Shown here: positions 56,117 through 64,000 of the stretch, piece by piece
How positions within the stretch are numbered: the first letter of the stretch is position 1
Layout: every line of letters begins with the position of its first letter
Assembly (NCBI RefSeq): GCF_041261445.1
Contig: NZ_JBGCCU010000001.1
Location: forward strand, 310,001-374,000
Direction of reading: 5' to 3'
DNA length: 64,000 nucleotides
DNA from: Catenulispora sp. EB89
GTDB taxonomy: Bacteria > Actinomycetota > Actinomycetes > Streptomycetales > Catenulisporaceae
Translations under genes and position numbers: made by a program
Notes under the pieces: model-generated
What the model was told of the DNA's origin: nothing
The model's input: only the letters and a program-made list of their open reading frames with translations
The model's database searches: none

Positions 56117-56523
56117 CGCGCCCTCAGCCGGTGACCGGTCGCGACAACGCCTACTTCTGGGAAGGCGTCGCGAAGGGCGACGTGCTCATCCAGAAATGCA
56201 CAGCCTGTGGATCGCTCCGGCATCCCCCCTCTCCCATGTGCCCGGACTGTCAGTCCCTGGACTGGACGACAGTGAAGGCGACAGGTCAGGCCGTCCTGCA
56301 CAGCTACACGATCTGCCACCACCCGCTCCCGCCTTGGGAAGCGGGCCCCTACGCGGTGGCTCTCATAGATCTGGAAGTAGAGGACAGCGACGCGCGACCG
56401 CGCATCGTCTGCGGCACACGTGGCATCGCCAACGAGGACCTGCGTATAGAGATGCCGCTGAACCTCGTCTTCGAGGACGGCCTCGTCTTCGCCGGACCGG
56501 CTCAAGAAGGTGGGGCGTCGTGA
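56113..56523 (+). CDS. Zn-ribbon/OB-fold DUF35 protein (C-terminal half of ChsH2)
   Basis: A 136-aa protein. An N-terminal rubredoxin-like zinc ribbon (IQKCTACGSLRHPPSPMCPDCQS, four Cys) is followed by an OB fold (about 55-130: AVLHSYTICHHP..., PYAVALIDLE). DUF35 proteins bind and activate thiolase-like partners. In steroid degraders the DUF35 part of ChsH2 forms the active aldolase with Ltp2. ATG overlaps the preceding stop, and its own TGA overlaps the next GTG, so the order and coupling are intact although the fusion is not. Confidence 0.85.
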   Translation: MTRPQPVTGRDNAYFWEGVAKGDVLIQKCTACGSLRHPPSPMCPDCQSLDWTTVKATGQAVLHSYTICHHPLPPWEAGPYAVALIDLEVEDSDARPRIVCGTRGIANEDLRIEMPLNLVFEDGLVFAGPAQEGGAS

Positions 56524-57608
56524 CCGTCCTGGATCAGTCTGTGGACGACGCGCTGGAAGCCGTCGGAGAGCTCTCCATCGCGGTCTTCAAAGACCTCGAT
56601 ATAGAAGCCACGCGGAGTCCGGCCTATAGCAACGAACCAGTGTCCGACGAACACGATCGCCGCCTGTGGCGGACCCTCGCGGACACCGGACTGCTCGCCG
56701 CTGTCCTTCCAGAGAGCGTCGGAGGCGGCGGTACCGGTCTACCGGGCATGGTGCGCCTGCTGACGGACGCCGGCGCCGCGCTGGCCCGACTCCCCCTGGT
56801 CGAGACCTTCGTTGCAGTCTCGGTCATCGACGAGAAGAACCTGGCGGCGGTGATCTCCGGAGAACTGGTCATCACCGCGGCGCTCGCCGAGCATCCATCC
56901 GCGGTGACCGCGCCGCTGCGGCTGACCGGCCAGCGGCTCAACGGGATCACGCAGCTGGTGCCGTATCCGCTCAGCTCCGATCTGGCGCTCGTCCCGGCCC
57001 TGCGCGAGGACGGGAAGGAAGTGCTGGCGCTGGTCTCCCTGTCGACGGCGCGCGTCGGCGACCAGGTGACCACGACCGGCGAACCCTTGGGCGTTCTGGA
57101 GTTCATCGACGCCGAGGTCATGGAGGTGACCGAAGCGGTCGACGAGGCTCGGGCCCTGGCCGCGCTGTTCTCCTCCGCGATGCTGTGTGGGATCGCGGCG
57201 CGCGCCCTGGCGATGACCGCCGAGTACACCGGCGGCCGCATCCAGTTCGGGCATCCGCTCGCGACGTTCCAAGGTGTGGCTCTGCGCGCTGCGGACCTCT
57301 ATATCGACTCTCGCGCTATGCAAGCCGCGCTATGGGACGCCGTATACGCGATCGCCGAGAACGGCATCGGTTCACCGCGCGCCCGCTATGCGGTGGCCAC
57401 GGCCAAGGTCTGGGCCTCCGACGGCGCACGCCGGGTCGTCGGCTCCGCGCACCATCTGCACGGCGGCTTCGGTGTGGACGTCACCTATCCCCTGCACCGG
57501 TACCACGCGTGGGCCCGCTACTGGGAACTCTATGGCGGCTCTGCAGAAGCCTGGTCCGGCGACCTCGGCGAGCTGATCGCCACCCACCCGATCGAGGAGG
57601 ACGAATGA
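56520..57608 (+). CDS. chsE1: Acyl-CoA dehydrogenase, FadE28/ChsE1-like
   Basis: A 362-aa protein of the acyl-CoA dehydrogenase family, shorter and more divergent than its partner at 54366. Recognisable are WRTLADTGLLAAVLPESVGGGG, the central beta domain without a normal YSEPGAG segment, and GRIQFGHPLATFQGVALRAADLY with the C-terminal GGFGVDVTYPLHRYHAWARYWELYGGSAEAW. In mycobacteria FadE28 (ChsE1) and FadE29 (ChsE2) form an alpha2-beta2 enzyme. The GTG start overlaps the DUF35 stop (GTGA). Assignment as the ChsE1 role is by synteny and length. Confidence 0.8.
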   Translation: MTVLDQSVDDALEAVGELSIAVFKDLDIEATRSPAYSNEPVSDEHDRRLWRTLADTGLLAAVLPESVGGGGTGLPGMVRLLTDAGAALARLPLVETFVAVSVIDEKNLAAVISGELVITAALAEHPSAVTAPLRLTGQRLNGITQLVPYPLSSDLALVPALREDGKEVLALVSLSTARVGDQVTTTGEPLGVLEFIDAEVMEVTEAVDEARALAALFSSAMLCGIAARALAMTAEYTGGRIQFGHPLATFQGVALRAADLYIDSRAMQAALWDAVYAIAENGIGSPRARYAVATAKVWASDGARRVVGSAHHLHGGFGVDVTYPLHRYHAWARYWELYGGSAEAWSGDLGELIATHPIEEDE

Positions 57609-58033
57609 GCGGGGCAGGACGCGGTCAAACGCGGGGCGGGCTGCCGAAGGTCGGGGAGACGCTGCCGGAGCTGGTCATCCCGATCACGCCGACCCAGATC
57701 GTCTCCGGGGCCATCGCCTCCCGCGACTACCAGGACGTGCACCACGACGTCCCGGCGGCTCGGGAGAAGGGCTCCCCCGACATCTTCATGAACATCCTCA
57801 CCACCAACGGCCTCGTCGGGCGGTTCGTGACCGACTGGGCCGGCGCCGACGCCCGGATCCTGAAGATCGCGATCCGGCTCGGCGTGCCGAACTACCCCGG
57901 CGACACCATGACCCTCACCGGGTCCGTGGCGCGCGTCGGGGAGGACGGCAGCGTCGAGGTCGCGGTCCGCGGCGCGAACCAGCTCGGCTACCACGTCACC
58001 GGCACCGTCACCCTGACCGGCCTCGGGGAGTGA
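57605..58033 (+). CDS. chsH1: MaoC-like enoyl-CoA hydratase, ChsH1-like
   Basis: A 142-aa single hot-dog-fold protein. IVSGAIASRDYQDVHHDVPAAREKG carries the D-x-x-x-H hydratase loop, followed by DIFMNILTTNGLVGRFVTDWAG. It matches ChsH1, which with the MaoC half of ChsH2 hydrates 3-oxo-steroid side-chain enoyl-CoA. ATGA overlaps with chsE1 before it and GTGA with ltp2 after it. Confidence 0.85.
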   Translation: MSGAGRGQTRGGLPKVGETLPELVIPITPTQIVSGAIASRDYQDVHHDVPAAREKGSPDIFMNILTTNGLVGRFVTDWAGADARILKIAIRLGVPNYPGDTMTLTGSVARVGEDGSVEVAVRGANQLGYHVTGTVTLTGLGE

Positions 58034-59220
58034 GGGTGAACCTGTCCGGCAGAACGGCGATCGTCGGTATCGGCGCCACGGAGTTCTCCAAGGAGTCCGG
58101 CCGCAGTGAACTCCAGCTGTGCCTGGAGGCGTGCAAGGCCGCGTTGGACGACGCCGGGATCACGCCGCGCGACGTGGACGGCCTGGTGACCTTCTCGATG
58201 GACTCCAGCCCGTCGATCATGGTCGGCCGCGGCCTCGGCGTCGCCGAGCTGCGGTACTTCTCGCTGGTCGACTACGGAGGCGGCGCCGCCTGTGCGACCG
58301 TCGCGCACGCGGCGGCCGCGATCACCGCGGGTCTGGCCGACGTCGTGGTCTGCTACCGCGCCTTCAACGAGCGCTCCGGCCGGCGTTTCGGGAGCGGCGA
58401 CGCCGCAGCCCAGGCGCGCGGCGACTCCCCGATGGCGCAGCACTTCGGCTACTACTCGCCCTACGGACTCATCACCCCGGCGGCCTGGGTCGCCATGGCC
58501 GCACGCCGTTACATGCACGAATACGGCGCCACGTCCGAGGACTTCGGACGCGTCGCGGTCGCGGCCCGAGCGCACGCGGCCACGAACCCCGCGGCGTGGT
58601 TCTACGAGCGCCCGATCACCCTGGCCGAGCACCAGAGCTCGAAGCTGATCGCGGATCCGCTGCGGCTGCTGGACTGCTGCCAGGAGTCCGACGGCGGAGT
58701 GGCGCTTGTGGTCGTCTCTGCAGAGCGTGCGCGTGACCTCCCTGGAAAGGAAGTCCTTATAGCGGGGGCCGCGCAGGGCTCTGCGCACGACCAACAGATG
58801 ATGACCAGCTACTACCGCGAGGACATCACCGGACTGCCGGAGATGGGCACCGTCGCCCGGCAGCTGTGGAACCAGTCCGGGCTGGGGGCGGACGACATCC
58901 AGACCGCCGTCATCTACGACCACTTCACTCCGTTCGTCCTGACGCAGTTGGAGGAGTTCGGTTTCTGCGGACGCGGCGAGGCGCGCGACTTCATCCGGGA
59001 CGGCGCGATCCACCTCGGCGGCCGGCTTCCGCTGAACACCCACGGCGGCCAACTCGGCGAGGCCTACATCCACGGCATGAACGGCATCGCCGAGGCCGTG
59101 CGCCAAGCCCGGGGAACGGCCGTCAACCAGGTGTCGGACGTCCACCACGTACTGGTCACGGCCGGTACCGGCGTCCCCACTTCGGGACTGGTGCTCAGCG
59201 CGGTCGGACGCCAGCCGTAA
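58030..59220 (+). CDS. ltp2: Ltp2-like thiolase-fold steroid aldolase
   Basis: A 396-aa thiolase-superfamily (SCP-x/lipid-transfer) protein: RTAIVGIGATEFSKESGRSE at the start, ADVVVCYRAFNERSG, CCQESDGGVALVVVSAERA, YDHFTPFVLTQLEEFGFCGRGEARDF and NTHGGQLGEAYIHGMNG. Ltp2 carries out the retro-aldol cleavage that releases propionyl-CoA and leaves the C17 ketone, acting with the DUF35 protein. The Tyr residues in YDHF and YIHGMN are candidate catalytic positions. GTG at 58030 (overlapping chsH1) or 58036. Last gene of the operon. Confidence 0.87.
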   Translation: MRVNLSGRTAIVGIGATEFSKESGRSELQLCLEACKAALDDAGITPRDVDGLVTFSMDSSPSIMVGRGLGVAELRYFSLVDYGGGAACATVAHAAAAITAGLADVVVCYRAFNERSGRRFGSGDAAAQARGDSPMAQHFGYYSPYGLITPAAWVAMAARRYMHEYGATSEDFGRVAVAARAHAATNPAAWFYERPITLAEHQSSKLIADPLRLLDCCQESDGGVALVVVSAERARDLPGKEVLIAGAAQGSAHDQQMMTSYYREDITGLPEMGTVARQLWNQSGLGADDIQTAVIYDHFTPFVLTQLEEFGFCGRGEARDFIRDGAIHLGGRLPLNTHGGQLGEAYIHGMNGIAEAVRQARGTAVNQVSDVHHVLVTAGTGVPTSGLVLSAVGRQP

Positions 59221-59266
59221 CCCGGCGTTCCGTTGGGCGTCGGAACGATCAGTTAATCTCGGAGCC

Positions 59267-59917
59267 ATGCCCCGTCTCGCGCTGTTCGACCTGGACGACA
59301 CCCTCATCTCCTCGAAGGGCGCCTTCATCGCCTGGACCGAGCAGCTGGTCGCGGCCCACGGCGCCGCGGGCGACGTGCGCTGGTTCGCCGACAACGAGCA
59401 CATCTTCTGGACCGGCGCACCCGACGACGCCTTCCGGGGCCTGGTCGAGCACTTCAAGCTGGACGCGGATCCGGCCGAACTGCTGGCCGACTACCGGCTC
59501 CGGATGGTCGACCTGCTCAAGCCTTTCGACGGGGTGCTGGACGGCCTGGAGGCGCTGCGCGACGCCGGCTGGCGGATCGGCATCGTCACCAACGGGTTCG
59601 GCGAGTTCCAGAACGCCAAGATCGACGCGGTGGGGCTGCGGGCCTTCGTGGACGTGGTCTGCATCTCGGACGTCGAGGGCAGCTGGAAGCCCGAGTCGAA
59701 GATCTTCCAGCTGGCCTCGGAGCGGGCCGGGGCGCCCCTGGAGGGCGGCTGGATGGTCGGCGACTCCCTGACCTCGGACATCGCCGGCGGCAACGGGGTG
59801 GGCCTGCACACCGCCTGGGTCCGGCACGGCCGCCGGCTGGGCACCACGGACCCGCAGCCGGAGCAGATCATCGAGGGTACGGCCGAGGCGTTCCAGCTGA
59901 TCCTGAGCCGGCCCTGA
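59267..59917 (+). CDS. HAD-IA family hydrolase
   Basis: A 216-aa protein with HAD motifs ALFDLDDTLISSK (Asp nucleophile near residue 8), IVTNGFGEFQ (motif II), KPESKIFQLA (motif III Lys) and MVGDSLTSDIAGGNGVGL (motif IV). The helical cap (about 18-80) places it in the YjjG/haloacid dehalogenase-like subfamily Ia. It is probably a phosphatase for a nucleotide or sugar phosphate. It follows ltp2 by 46 bases and may be read from the same transcript, but it is not part of the steroid set. Confidence 0.88.
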   Translation: MPRLALFDLDDTLISSKGAFIAWTEQLVAAHGAAGDVRWFADNEHIFWTGAPDDAFRGLVEHFKLDADPAELLADYRLRMVDLLKPFDGVLDGLEALRDAGWRIGIVTNGFGEFQNAKIDAVGLRAFVDVVCISDVEGSWKPESKIFQLASERAGAPLEGGWMVGDSLTSDIAGGNGVGLHTAWVRHGRRLGTTDPQPEQIIEGTAEAFQLILSRP

Positions 59918-59969
59918 CGTCTTCCGCACCATGCGGCGGCGACCGGCTCGCGGGGCGGACCAATCCGGC

Positions 59970-60000
59970 TTGACCTTGCCGTAACGGAAGCTTCTACCTT
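59970..60000 (+). promoter_or_regulatory. MerR-type promoter with 19-bp spacer
   Basis: TTGACC (59970-59975) and TACCTT (59995-60000) are separated by 19 bases, the unusual spacing of MerR-controlled promoters. The spacer contains the dyad-like CTTGCCGTAACGGAAG, the expected TipA-type binding site. It is 47 bases before the regulator start. Confidence 0.75.
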
Positions 60001-60046
60001 CGAGGAAGTGGCCGGAACGCCCGGCCATGTATCGATGGGAACCGCC

Positions 60047-60802
60047 ATGAGCTGGTCGATTGCGCAGGTGGCGCGCATGTCCGGGGTGACTGCCCGTACC
60101 CTGCGCCACTACGACGACATCGGACTCCTCAAGCCCGACCACGTCGGCGCCAACGGCTACCGCTATTACGAGGAAGCACAGCTGCTGCGTCTGCAGCAGA
60201 TCCTCGTCCTGCGCGAGCTCGGGCTGGCCCTGGCCGACATCGCCGAGGCGATCGACTCCGAGCCGGACACGCTGGTCGCCCTGCGCCGGCAGTACGGCCG
60301 GCTGATCGTCGAACGCGACCGGCTGTCGCGGGTGGCCGAGACCGTGCGGCGGACCATCGTCGACCTGGAGGGGACGAGAGAAATGGTCCACATCAACCGG
60401 CCGGAGAACCTCTTCGAGGGCTTCGACCAGTCGCAGTACGACGACGAGGCGCGCGAGCGCTGGCCCGAGGAGTTCGAGCGGGCCCAGGCCAGGCGCGTCA
60501 CCATGACCGACGAGGACATGCGGCGCTGGCAGCGCGAGGCGACCGCGGCGATGATCCGGATGGCGGAGTTCATGGCGGCCGGCACCCCGGTCGACGACCC
60601 GGCGGTCCAGGACGAGATCCACCAGCACTACCAGGGCATCTGCATCTGGTGGACGCCGAACCGCAACGCGTACAAGTGCCTCGGCCAGATGTACGTCGAC
60701 GACGAGCGCTTCAAGGCGAACTACCTCAAGATCGCCGAAGGCCTCGCCGAGTACCAGGCCGCAGCGATGGCCGCTTATGCGGAAGCGCGCCTGAGCGACT
60801 AG
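60047..60802 (+). CDS. TipA-like MerR-family regulator with TipAS domain
   Basis: A 251-aa protein. The MerR HTH (residues about 3-70: WSIAQVARMSGVTARTLRHYDDIGLLKPDHVGANGYRYYEEAQLLRLQQI), a coiled coil (about 75-112), then a TipAS-type antibiotic-recognition domain (about 115-250) with GFDQSQYDDEARERW, HYQGICIWWTP and FKANYLKIAEGLAEYQAAAM. TipAS binds thiopeptide-like compounds and turns the regulator on. ATG at 60047 or ATG at 60035. The promoter region has the 19-bp-spacer architecture, so the gene probably activates itself. Confidence 0.92.
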   Translation: MSWSIAQVARMSGVTARTLRHYDDIGLLKPDHVGANGYRYYEEAQLLRLQQILVLRELGLALADIAEAIDSEPDTLVALRRQYGRLIVERDRLSRVAETVRRTIVDLEGTREMVHINRPENLFEGFDQSQYDDEARERWPEEFERAQARRVTMTDEDMRRWQREATAAMIRMAEFMAAGTPVDDPAVQDEIHQHYQGICIWWTPNRNAYKCLGQMYVDDERFKANYLKIAEGLAEYQAAAMAAYAEARLSD

Positions 60803-60848
60803 TACAGAGCAACCAGTAGGGATCCGCTTAGCGGAACAACGCAGAAGC

Positions 60849-60877
60849 GTCCCCTCCGCGGCCAGTGCGGAGGGGAC
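60849..60877. terminator. Bidirectional hairpin between tipA-like gene and nhaA
   Basis: A perfect 11-bp stem (60849-60859 with 60867-60877) and 7-nt loop between convergent genes. Confidence 0.8.
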
Positions 60878-60883
60878 ACCACT

Positions 60884-62191
60884 CTATTCTCGCCCGAGCA
60901 CCAGCTCTACGTCTTCCGTCTCCTCGTCAGTGCACAGCTGGTCGTAGAAACGGTCCCTCCTACGGAGCAGTACTACGGCGACGAGAGCGGACACCAAGGA
61001 CCCGAGCAGCACTCCACCCTTGGCGAGGTTCAGCACGGCCGGGCTGTCGGAGAAGGCGAGCTCGGCGATCAGCAACGAGACCGTGAACCCGACACCGGTC
61101 AGCGCGGACACCGCCGCGATGTCGCGCCACCGCAGTTCGTCGGACAATTCGGCGCGCGTGAAGCGCGCGGTGAGATAGGCACCGCCGAACACCCCGACAG
61201 CCTTGCCGATGAACAGGCCCGCGGCGATCGCCAGCGGGATCCGGTCGCTGACCAGGTTGCCCAGCGTCTTGCCGCCGACGTAGACGCCCGCGGACATGAT
61301 CGCGAAGACCGGGACGCAGAAGCCTGCGGAGAACGGCTGGAGCCGCCACTGCACCTTCTCCGCCGGTGACTGCGGTCCCTCGTCCTGCTCTCCAGAGTCC
61401 GCGTGGTCGTCGCCGGTGTGCCCGCGCAGCATCAGGCCGATCGCGACACCGGCCACCGTCGCGTGGATCCCGCTGGAGTGCACCGCGATCCAGATGCCCA
61501 GGCCCAGCGGCACGTTCAGCCACAAGCTGCCTATCCGCATCCGTTGCAGCAGGTAGAAGGCGACGATCAGCACCGCCGCGATGGCCAGCGCGACGGTGTC
61601 GATCTTGGCGGTGTACGCGATCGCGATGATGATGATCGCGCCGAGGTCGTCGACGACGGCCAGGGTCAGCAGGAACGCGCGCAGCGCCGACGGCAGGTTC
61701 TGGCCGACGACCGCCAGGACCGCCAGCGCGAAGGCGATGTCGGTGGCGGTGGGCACGGCCCAGCCTTCGCCCGCGTTCGCGTGACCGGCGCTGACCAGGA
61801 GGTAGACGCTGATCGGGACCACCATGCCGCACAGCGCGGAGACGACCGGCAGCACCGCGGCGCGCGGGTTCGACAGCTCGCCGGCCTGCAACTCGTGCTT
61901 GAGCTCGATCCCGGCCACGAGGAAGAAGAACGCGAGCAGGAAATCGGCGGCCCAGTCCGCCAGCGACAGGTCGAGATGCCACAGGTGCGGTCCGATGACC
62001 GTGTTCTTGACGGTGTCGTAGGAGGCGCGCCAGGGGGAGTTCGCCCACAGCAGCCCGACGATGGCGAAGACGATGAGCAGTGCGCCGCCGACGGTCTCGG
62101 TTCGCAGGACCGCCGCCACGTGCCTGCGCTCTATGCGCTTCAAGCGCGCAAAGGCCCGTATAGGTGCGGCGGGTCGTTCCGGGGGCGTCAT
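60884..62191 (-). CDS. nhaA: NhaA-type Na+/H+ antiporter
   Basis: A 435-aa protein with about twelve helices. NhaA landmarks are AIVGLLWANSPWRASY, GIELKHELQAGELSNPRAA, the ion-binding region PTATDIAFALAVL (Asp) and LAVVDDLGAIIIIAIAY (paired Asp), and LGIWIAVHSSGIHATVAGVAIGLML. It exchanges Na+ for H+ in pH and salt homeostasis. A hydrophilic loop (about 254-282, DDHADSGEQDEGPQSP) is longer than in E. coli. The nearest genes on either side are unrelated. Confidence 0.95.
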   Translation of the reverse strand: MTPPERPAAPIRAFARLKRIERRHVAAVLRTETVGGALLIVFAIVGLLWANSPWRASYDTVKNTVIGPHLWHLDLSLADWAADFLLAFFFLVAGIELKHELQAGELSNPRAAVLPVVSALCGMVVPISVYLLVSAGHANAGEGWAVPTATDIAFALAVLAVVGQNLPSALRAFLLTLAVVDDLGAIIIIAIAYTAKIDTVALAIAAVLIVAFYLLQRMRIGSLWLNVPLGLGIWIAVHSSGIHATVAGVAIGLMLRGHTGDDHADSGEQDEGPQSPAEKVQWRLQPFSAGFCVPVFAIMSAGVYVGGKTLGNLVSDRIPLAIAAGLFIGKAVGVFGGAYLTARFTRAELSDELRWRDIAAVSALTGVGFTVSLLIAELAFSDSPAVLNLAKGGVLLGSLVSALVAVVLLRRRDRFYDQLCTDEETEDVELVLGRE

Positions 62192-62345
62192 CAGGCGTCC
62201 TCATGGCTCGGGGGTCGGCGTCGGACGGGTGGTGATCAACGGACCACTACCCATGCCGACCAGACTTCCCGGCGCTCCTAGGCTGTTCAGGCTACCGGAG
62301 TGTGAGGAAGCCGTGTGCGACCGTCCGGCTCCTGAGAACGCGGAA

Positions 62346-62385
62346 CCGCCGGGTGCACGGGCCCTGAGGCCAACACACCCGGCGG
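62346..62385 (-). terminator. Hairpin downstream of acs
   Basis: A perfect 10-bp stem (CCGCCGGGTG at 62346-62355 with 62376-62385) lies about 35 bases beyond the acs stop. The rest of the 62192-62419 gap shows no gene. Confidence 0.65.
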
Positions 62386-62419
62386 TCAGTAGCGCGCCCG
62401 CGGACGGGAACGGACTGGA

Positions 62420-64000
62420 TCAGTCCTCGGTCGCGTGCGGCAGCTTCGCCTTGATCAGGTCCATGACGGTGGAGTCGGCCAGCGTCGTGGTGTCGCCGAC
62501 CGCGCGGTCCTCGGCGACGTCCTTCAGCAGGCGGCGCATGATCTTGCCGGAGCGGGTCTTGGGCAGCTCGGCCACGATCTGGATCTGCTTGGGCTTGGCG
62601 ATCGGGCCGATCTCCTTGGAGACGTGGGCCTTCAGCGCCGCGTCCAGGTCAGCGGTCTCCTCCTCGCCGGCGCGCAGGATGACGAAGGCGACGATGCGCT
62701 GTCCGGTGGTCTCGTCCTTGGCGCCGACCACCGCGGCCTCGGCGACCGCAGGGTAGGAGACCAGGGCCGACTCCACCTCGGTGGTGGAGATGTTGTGGCC
62801 GGAGACGAGCATGATGTCGTCGACGCGGCCCAGCAGCCACAGGTCGCCGTCCTCGTCCTTCTTGGCGCCGTCGCCGGCGAAGTAGTACCCCTGCTCGGCG
62901 AACCGCGCCCAGTAGGTGTCGACGAAGCGCTGCTGGTCGCCCCAGATGCCGCGGGCCATGGAGGGCCAGGGCTGGTCCAGGACCAGCAGGCCGCCGTGGC
63001 CGTTCTCGACGATGGTGCCGTCCTTGTCGACGACGTTCGCCGAGATGCCCGGCAGCGGCCGCATGGCCGAGCCCGGCTTGGCCTCGGTGACGCCCGGCAG
63101 CGGGGAGATCATGATCGCCCCGGTCTCGGTCTGCCACCAGGTGTCCACCACCGGCGTCCGGCCCCCGCCGATGTTCTCGCGGTACCAGATCCACGCCTCC
63201 GGGTTGATCGGCTCACCCACCGAACCCAACAGCCGCAGGGAACTGAGGTCGAACTTCGCCGGGATGTCGTCGCCCCACTTGGCGAACATGCGGATCGCGG
63301 TGGGCGCGGTGTAGAGAAGCGTGACCTTGTACTTCTGCACGATCTCCCAGAAGCGGCCCTGGTGCGGGGTGTCGGGGGTGCCCTCGTACATCACCTCTGT
63401 AGCGCCGTTGGAGAGCGGCCCATAGACGATGTAGGAGTGTCCGGTAACCCAGCCGACGTCAGCCGTGCACCAGTAGACGTCCGTCTCCGGCTTCAGGTCG
63501 AACACCGCGTGATGGGTGTACGAAGCCTGCGTCAGGTAGCCGCCGGTGGTGTGCAGGATCCCCTTGGGCTTACCCGTGGTGCCGGACGTGTAGAGGATGA
63601 ACAGCGGATTCTCGCTGTCGAACGCCTCCGGGGTGTGCTCGGTGCTCGCGGCACCGACGGTGTCGTGCCACCAGACGTCCTTGTCGCCCCACGCGACGTC
63701 CGCGCCGGTGCGCTTGACGACGAGCACGTGCTCGATGGTCTCCGCGCCCGCGGCGGCCTCGTCGGCGTTCGCCTTGAGGTTCACGGTGCCGCCGCGGCGG
63801 TGGTAGCCGTCCGCGGTGATGAGCAGCTTGGCGCCGGCGTCCTCGATGCGCGCGCGGAGCGCGTCGGGGGAGAACGCCGCGAACACCACGGAGTGCACCG
63901 CACCGATGCGCGCACAGGCGAGCATCGCTACAGCGGTCTCCGGGATCATCGGCATGTAGATCGCGACCCGGTCGCCCTGGCGCACCCCGAGCTCGGTCAG
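62420..64000 (-). CDS. acs: Acetyl-CoA synthetase, 3' part (5' end outside window)
   Basis: About 527 C-terminal residues of an AMP-forming acetate-CoA ligase; the frame continues past base 64000, and full-length family members have about 650 residues. Visible motifs are the P-loop-like [53 protein letters not shown] (hinge region) and the C-terminal [13 protein letters not shown], whose Lys is the acetylation target. It converts acetate, ATP and CoA to acetyl-CoA through acetyl-AMP. It ends before a hairpin. Nothing in the window shows its promoter. Confidence 0.95.
   Translation of the reverse strand: MTELGVRQGDRVAIYMPMIPETAVAMLACARIGAVHSVVFAAFSPDALRARIEDAGAKLLITADGYHRRGGTVNLKANADEAAAGAETIEHVLVVKRTGADVAWGDKDVWWHDTVGAASTEHTPEAFDSENPLFILYTSGTTGKPKGILHTTGGYLTQASYTHHAVFDLKPETDVYWCTADVGWVTGHSYIVYGPLSNGATEVMYEGTPDTPHQGRFWEIVQKYKVTLLYTAPTAIRMFAKWGDDIPAKFDLSSLRLLGSVGEPINPEAWIWYRENIGGGRTPVVDTWWQTETGAIMISPLPGVTEAKPGSAMRPLPGISANVVDKDGTIVENGHGGLLVLDQPWPSMARGIWGDQQRFVDTYWARFAEQGYYFAGDGAKKDEDGDLWLLGRVDDIMLVSGHNISTTEVESALVSYPAVAEAAVVGAKDETTGQRIVAFVILRAGEEETADLDAALKAHVSKEIGPIAKPKQIQIVAELPKTRSGKIMRRLLKDVAEDRAVGDTTTLADSTVMDLIKAKLPHATED

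Overview
The window is strongly GC-rich and carries an actinomycete chromosome segment. Its backbone is the conserved tRNA-Leu, fhaA, fhaB, pstP, rodA, pbpA, pknB block followed by trpG, srtE, crgA, a rhomboid protease and a cyclophilin. Other pointers are tandem WhiJ-type XRE/DUF5753 regulators, a DUF5324 gene, a Tad pilus cluster behind an Ssd-like ATPase, and many GTG starts and ATGA/GTGA gene overlaps. This suggests a sporulating, filamentous-type actinobacterium (Streptomyces/Catenulispora-like). The species cannot be named from the sequence alone.

Layout. 0-15 kb is accessory and regulatory: a nucleotidyltransferase, an HATPase/WhiJ-like module, a GDT1-type transporter, a divergent TetR/MFS pair with a 13-bp iteron-like operator array, a divergent HxlR/NmrA pair, small-molecule enzymes, an autoregulated DUF4260-TetR operon, and a sigma factor translationally coupled to an unusual membrane protein that ends in a DsbA-like domain. 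15-27 kb looks like acquired DNA: a TrmB/LuxR-type regulator divergent from a tiny secreted CxxC peptide, an unknown 124-aa protein and an NlpC/P60 protein with seven nearly identical 150-bp C-terminal repeats; a decayed copy of a DDE-type protein; a secreted TolB-like/CWB2 protein; then a recombination module (serine recombinase, coiled-coil protein, tyrosine-recombinase-like protein coupled to the full-length DDE-type protein) that stops just short of the 3' end of tRNA-Leu.

27-49 kb is core: the Ser/Thr phospho-signalling and cell-wall elongation operon (FhaA, FhaB, PstP, RodA, PbpA, PknB), then trpG, a 52-aa membrane protein, sortase E, a DUF881 protein, CrgA, rhomboid and cyclophilin. 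The minus-strand Tad operon (ssd, tadA, tadB, tadC, DUF4244 pilin, tadE, tadG-like) follows. The last Tad gene runs without a stop into an array of 96-bp repeats and over two genes on the other strand.

49-64 kb carries a HAD phosphatase, a K+ channel, moeA and mobA, then a tightly overlapping six-gene operon resembling the mycobacterial igr/chs steroid side-chain operon, preceded by a perfect KstR-type box and with the ChsH2 homologue split in two. The end holds a HAD hydrolase, a TipA-like MerR regulator with a 19-bp-spacer promoter, nhaA and the 3' part of acs, which runs off the window.
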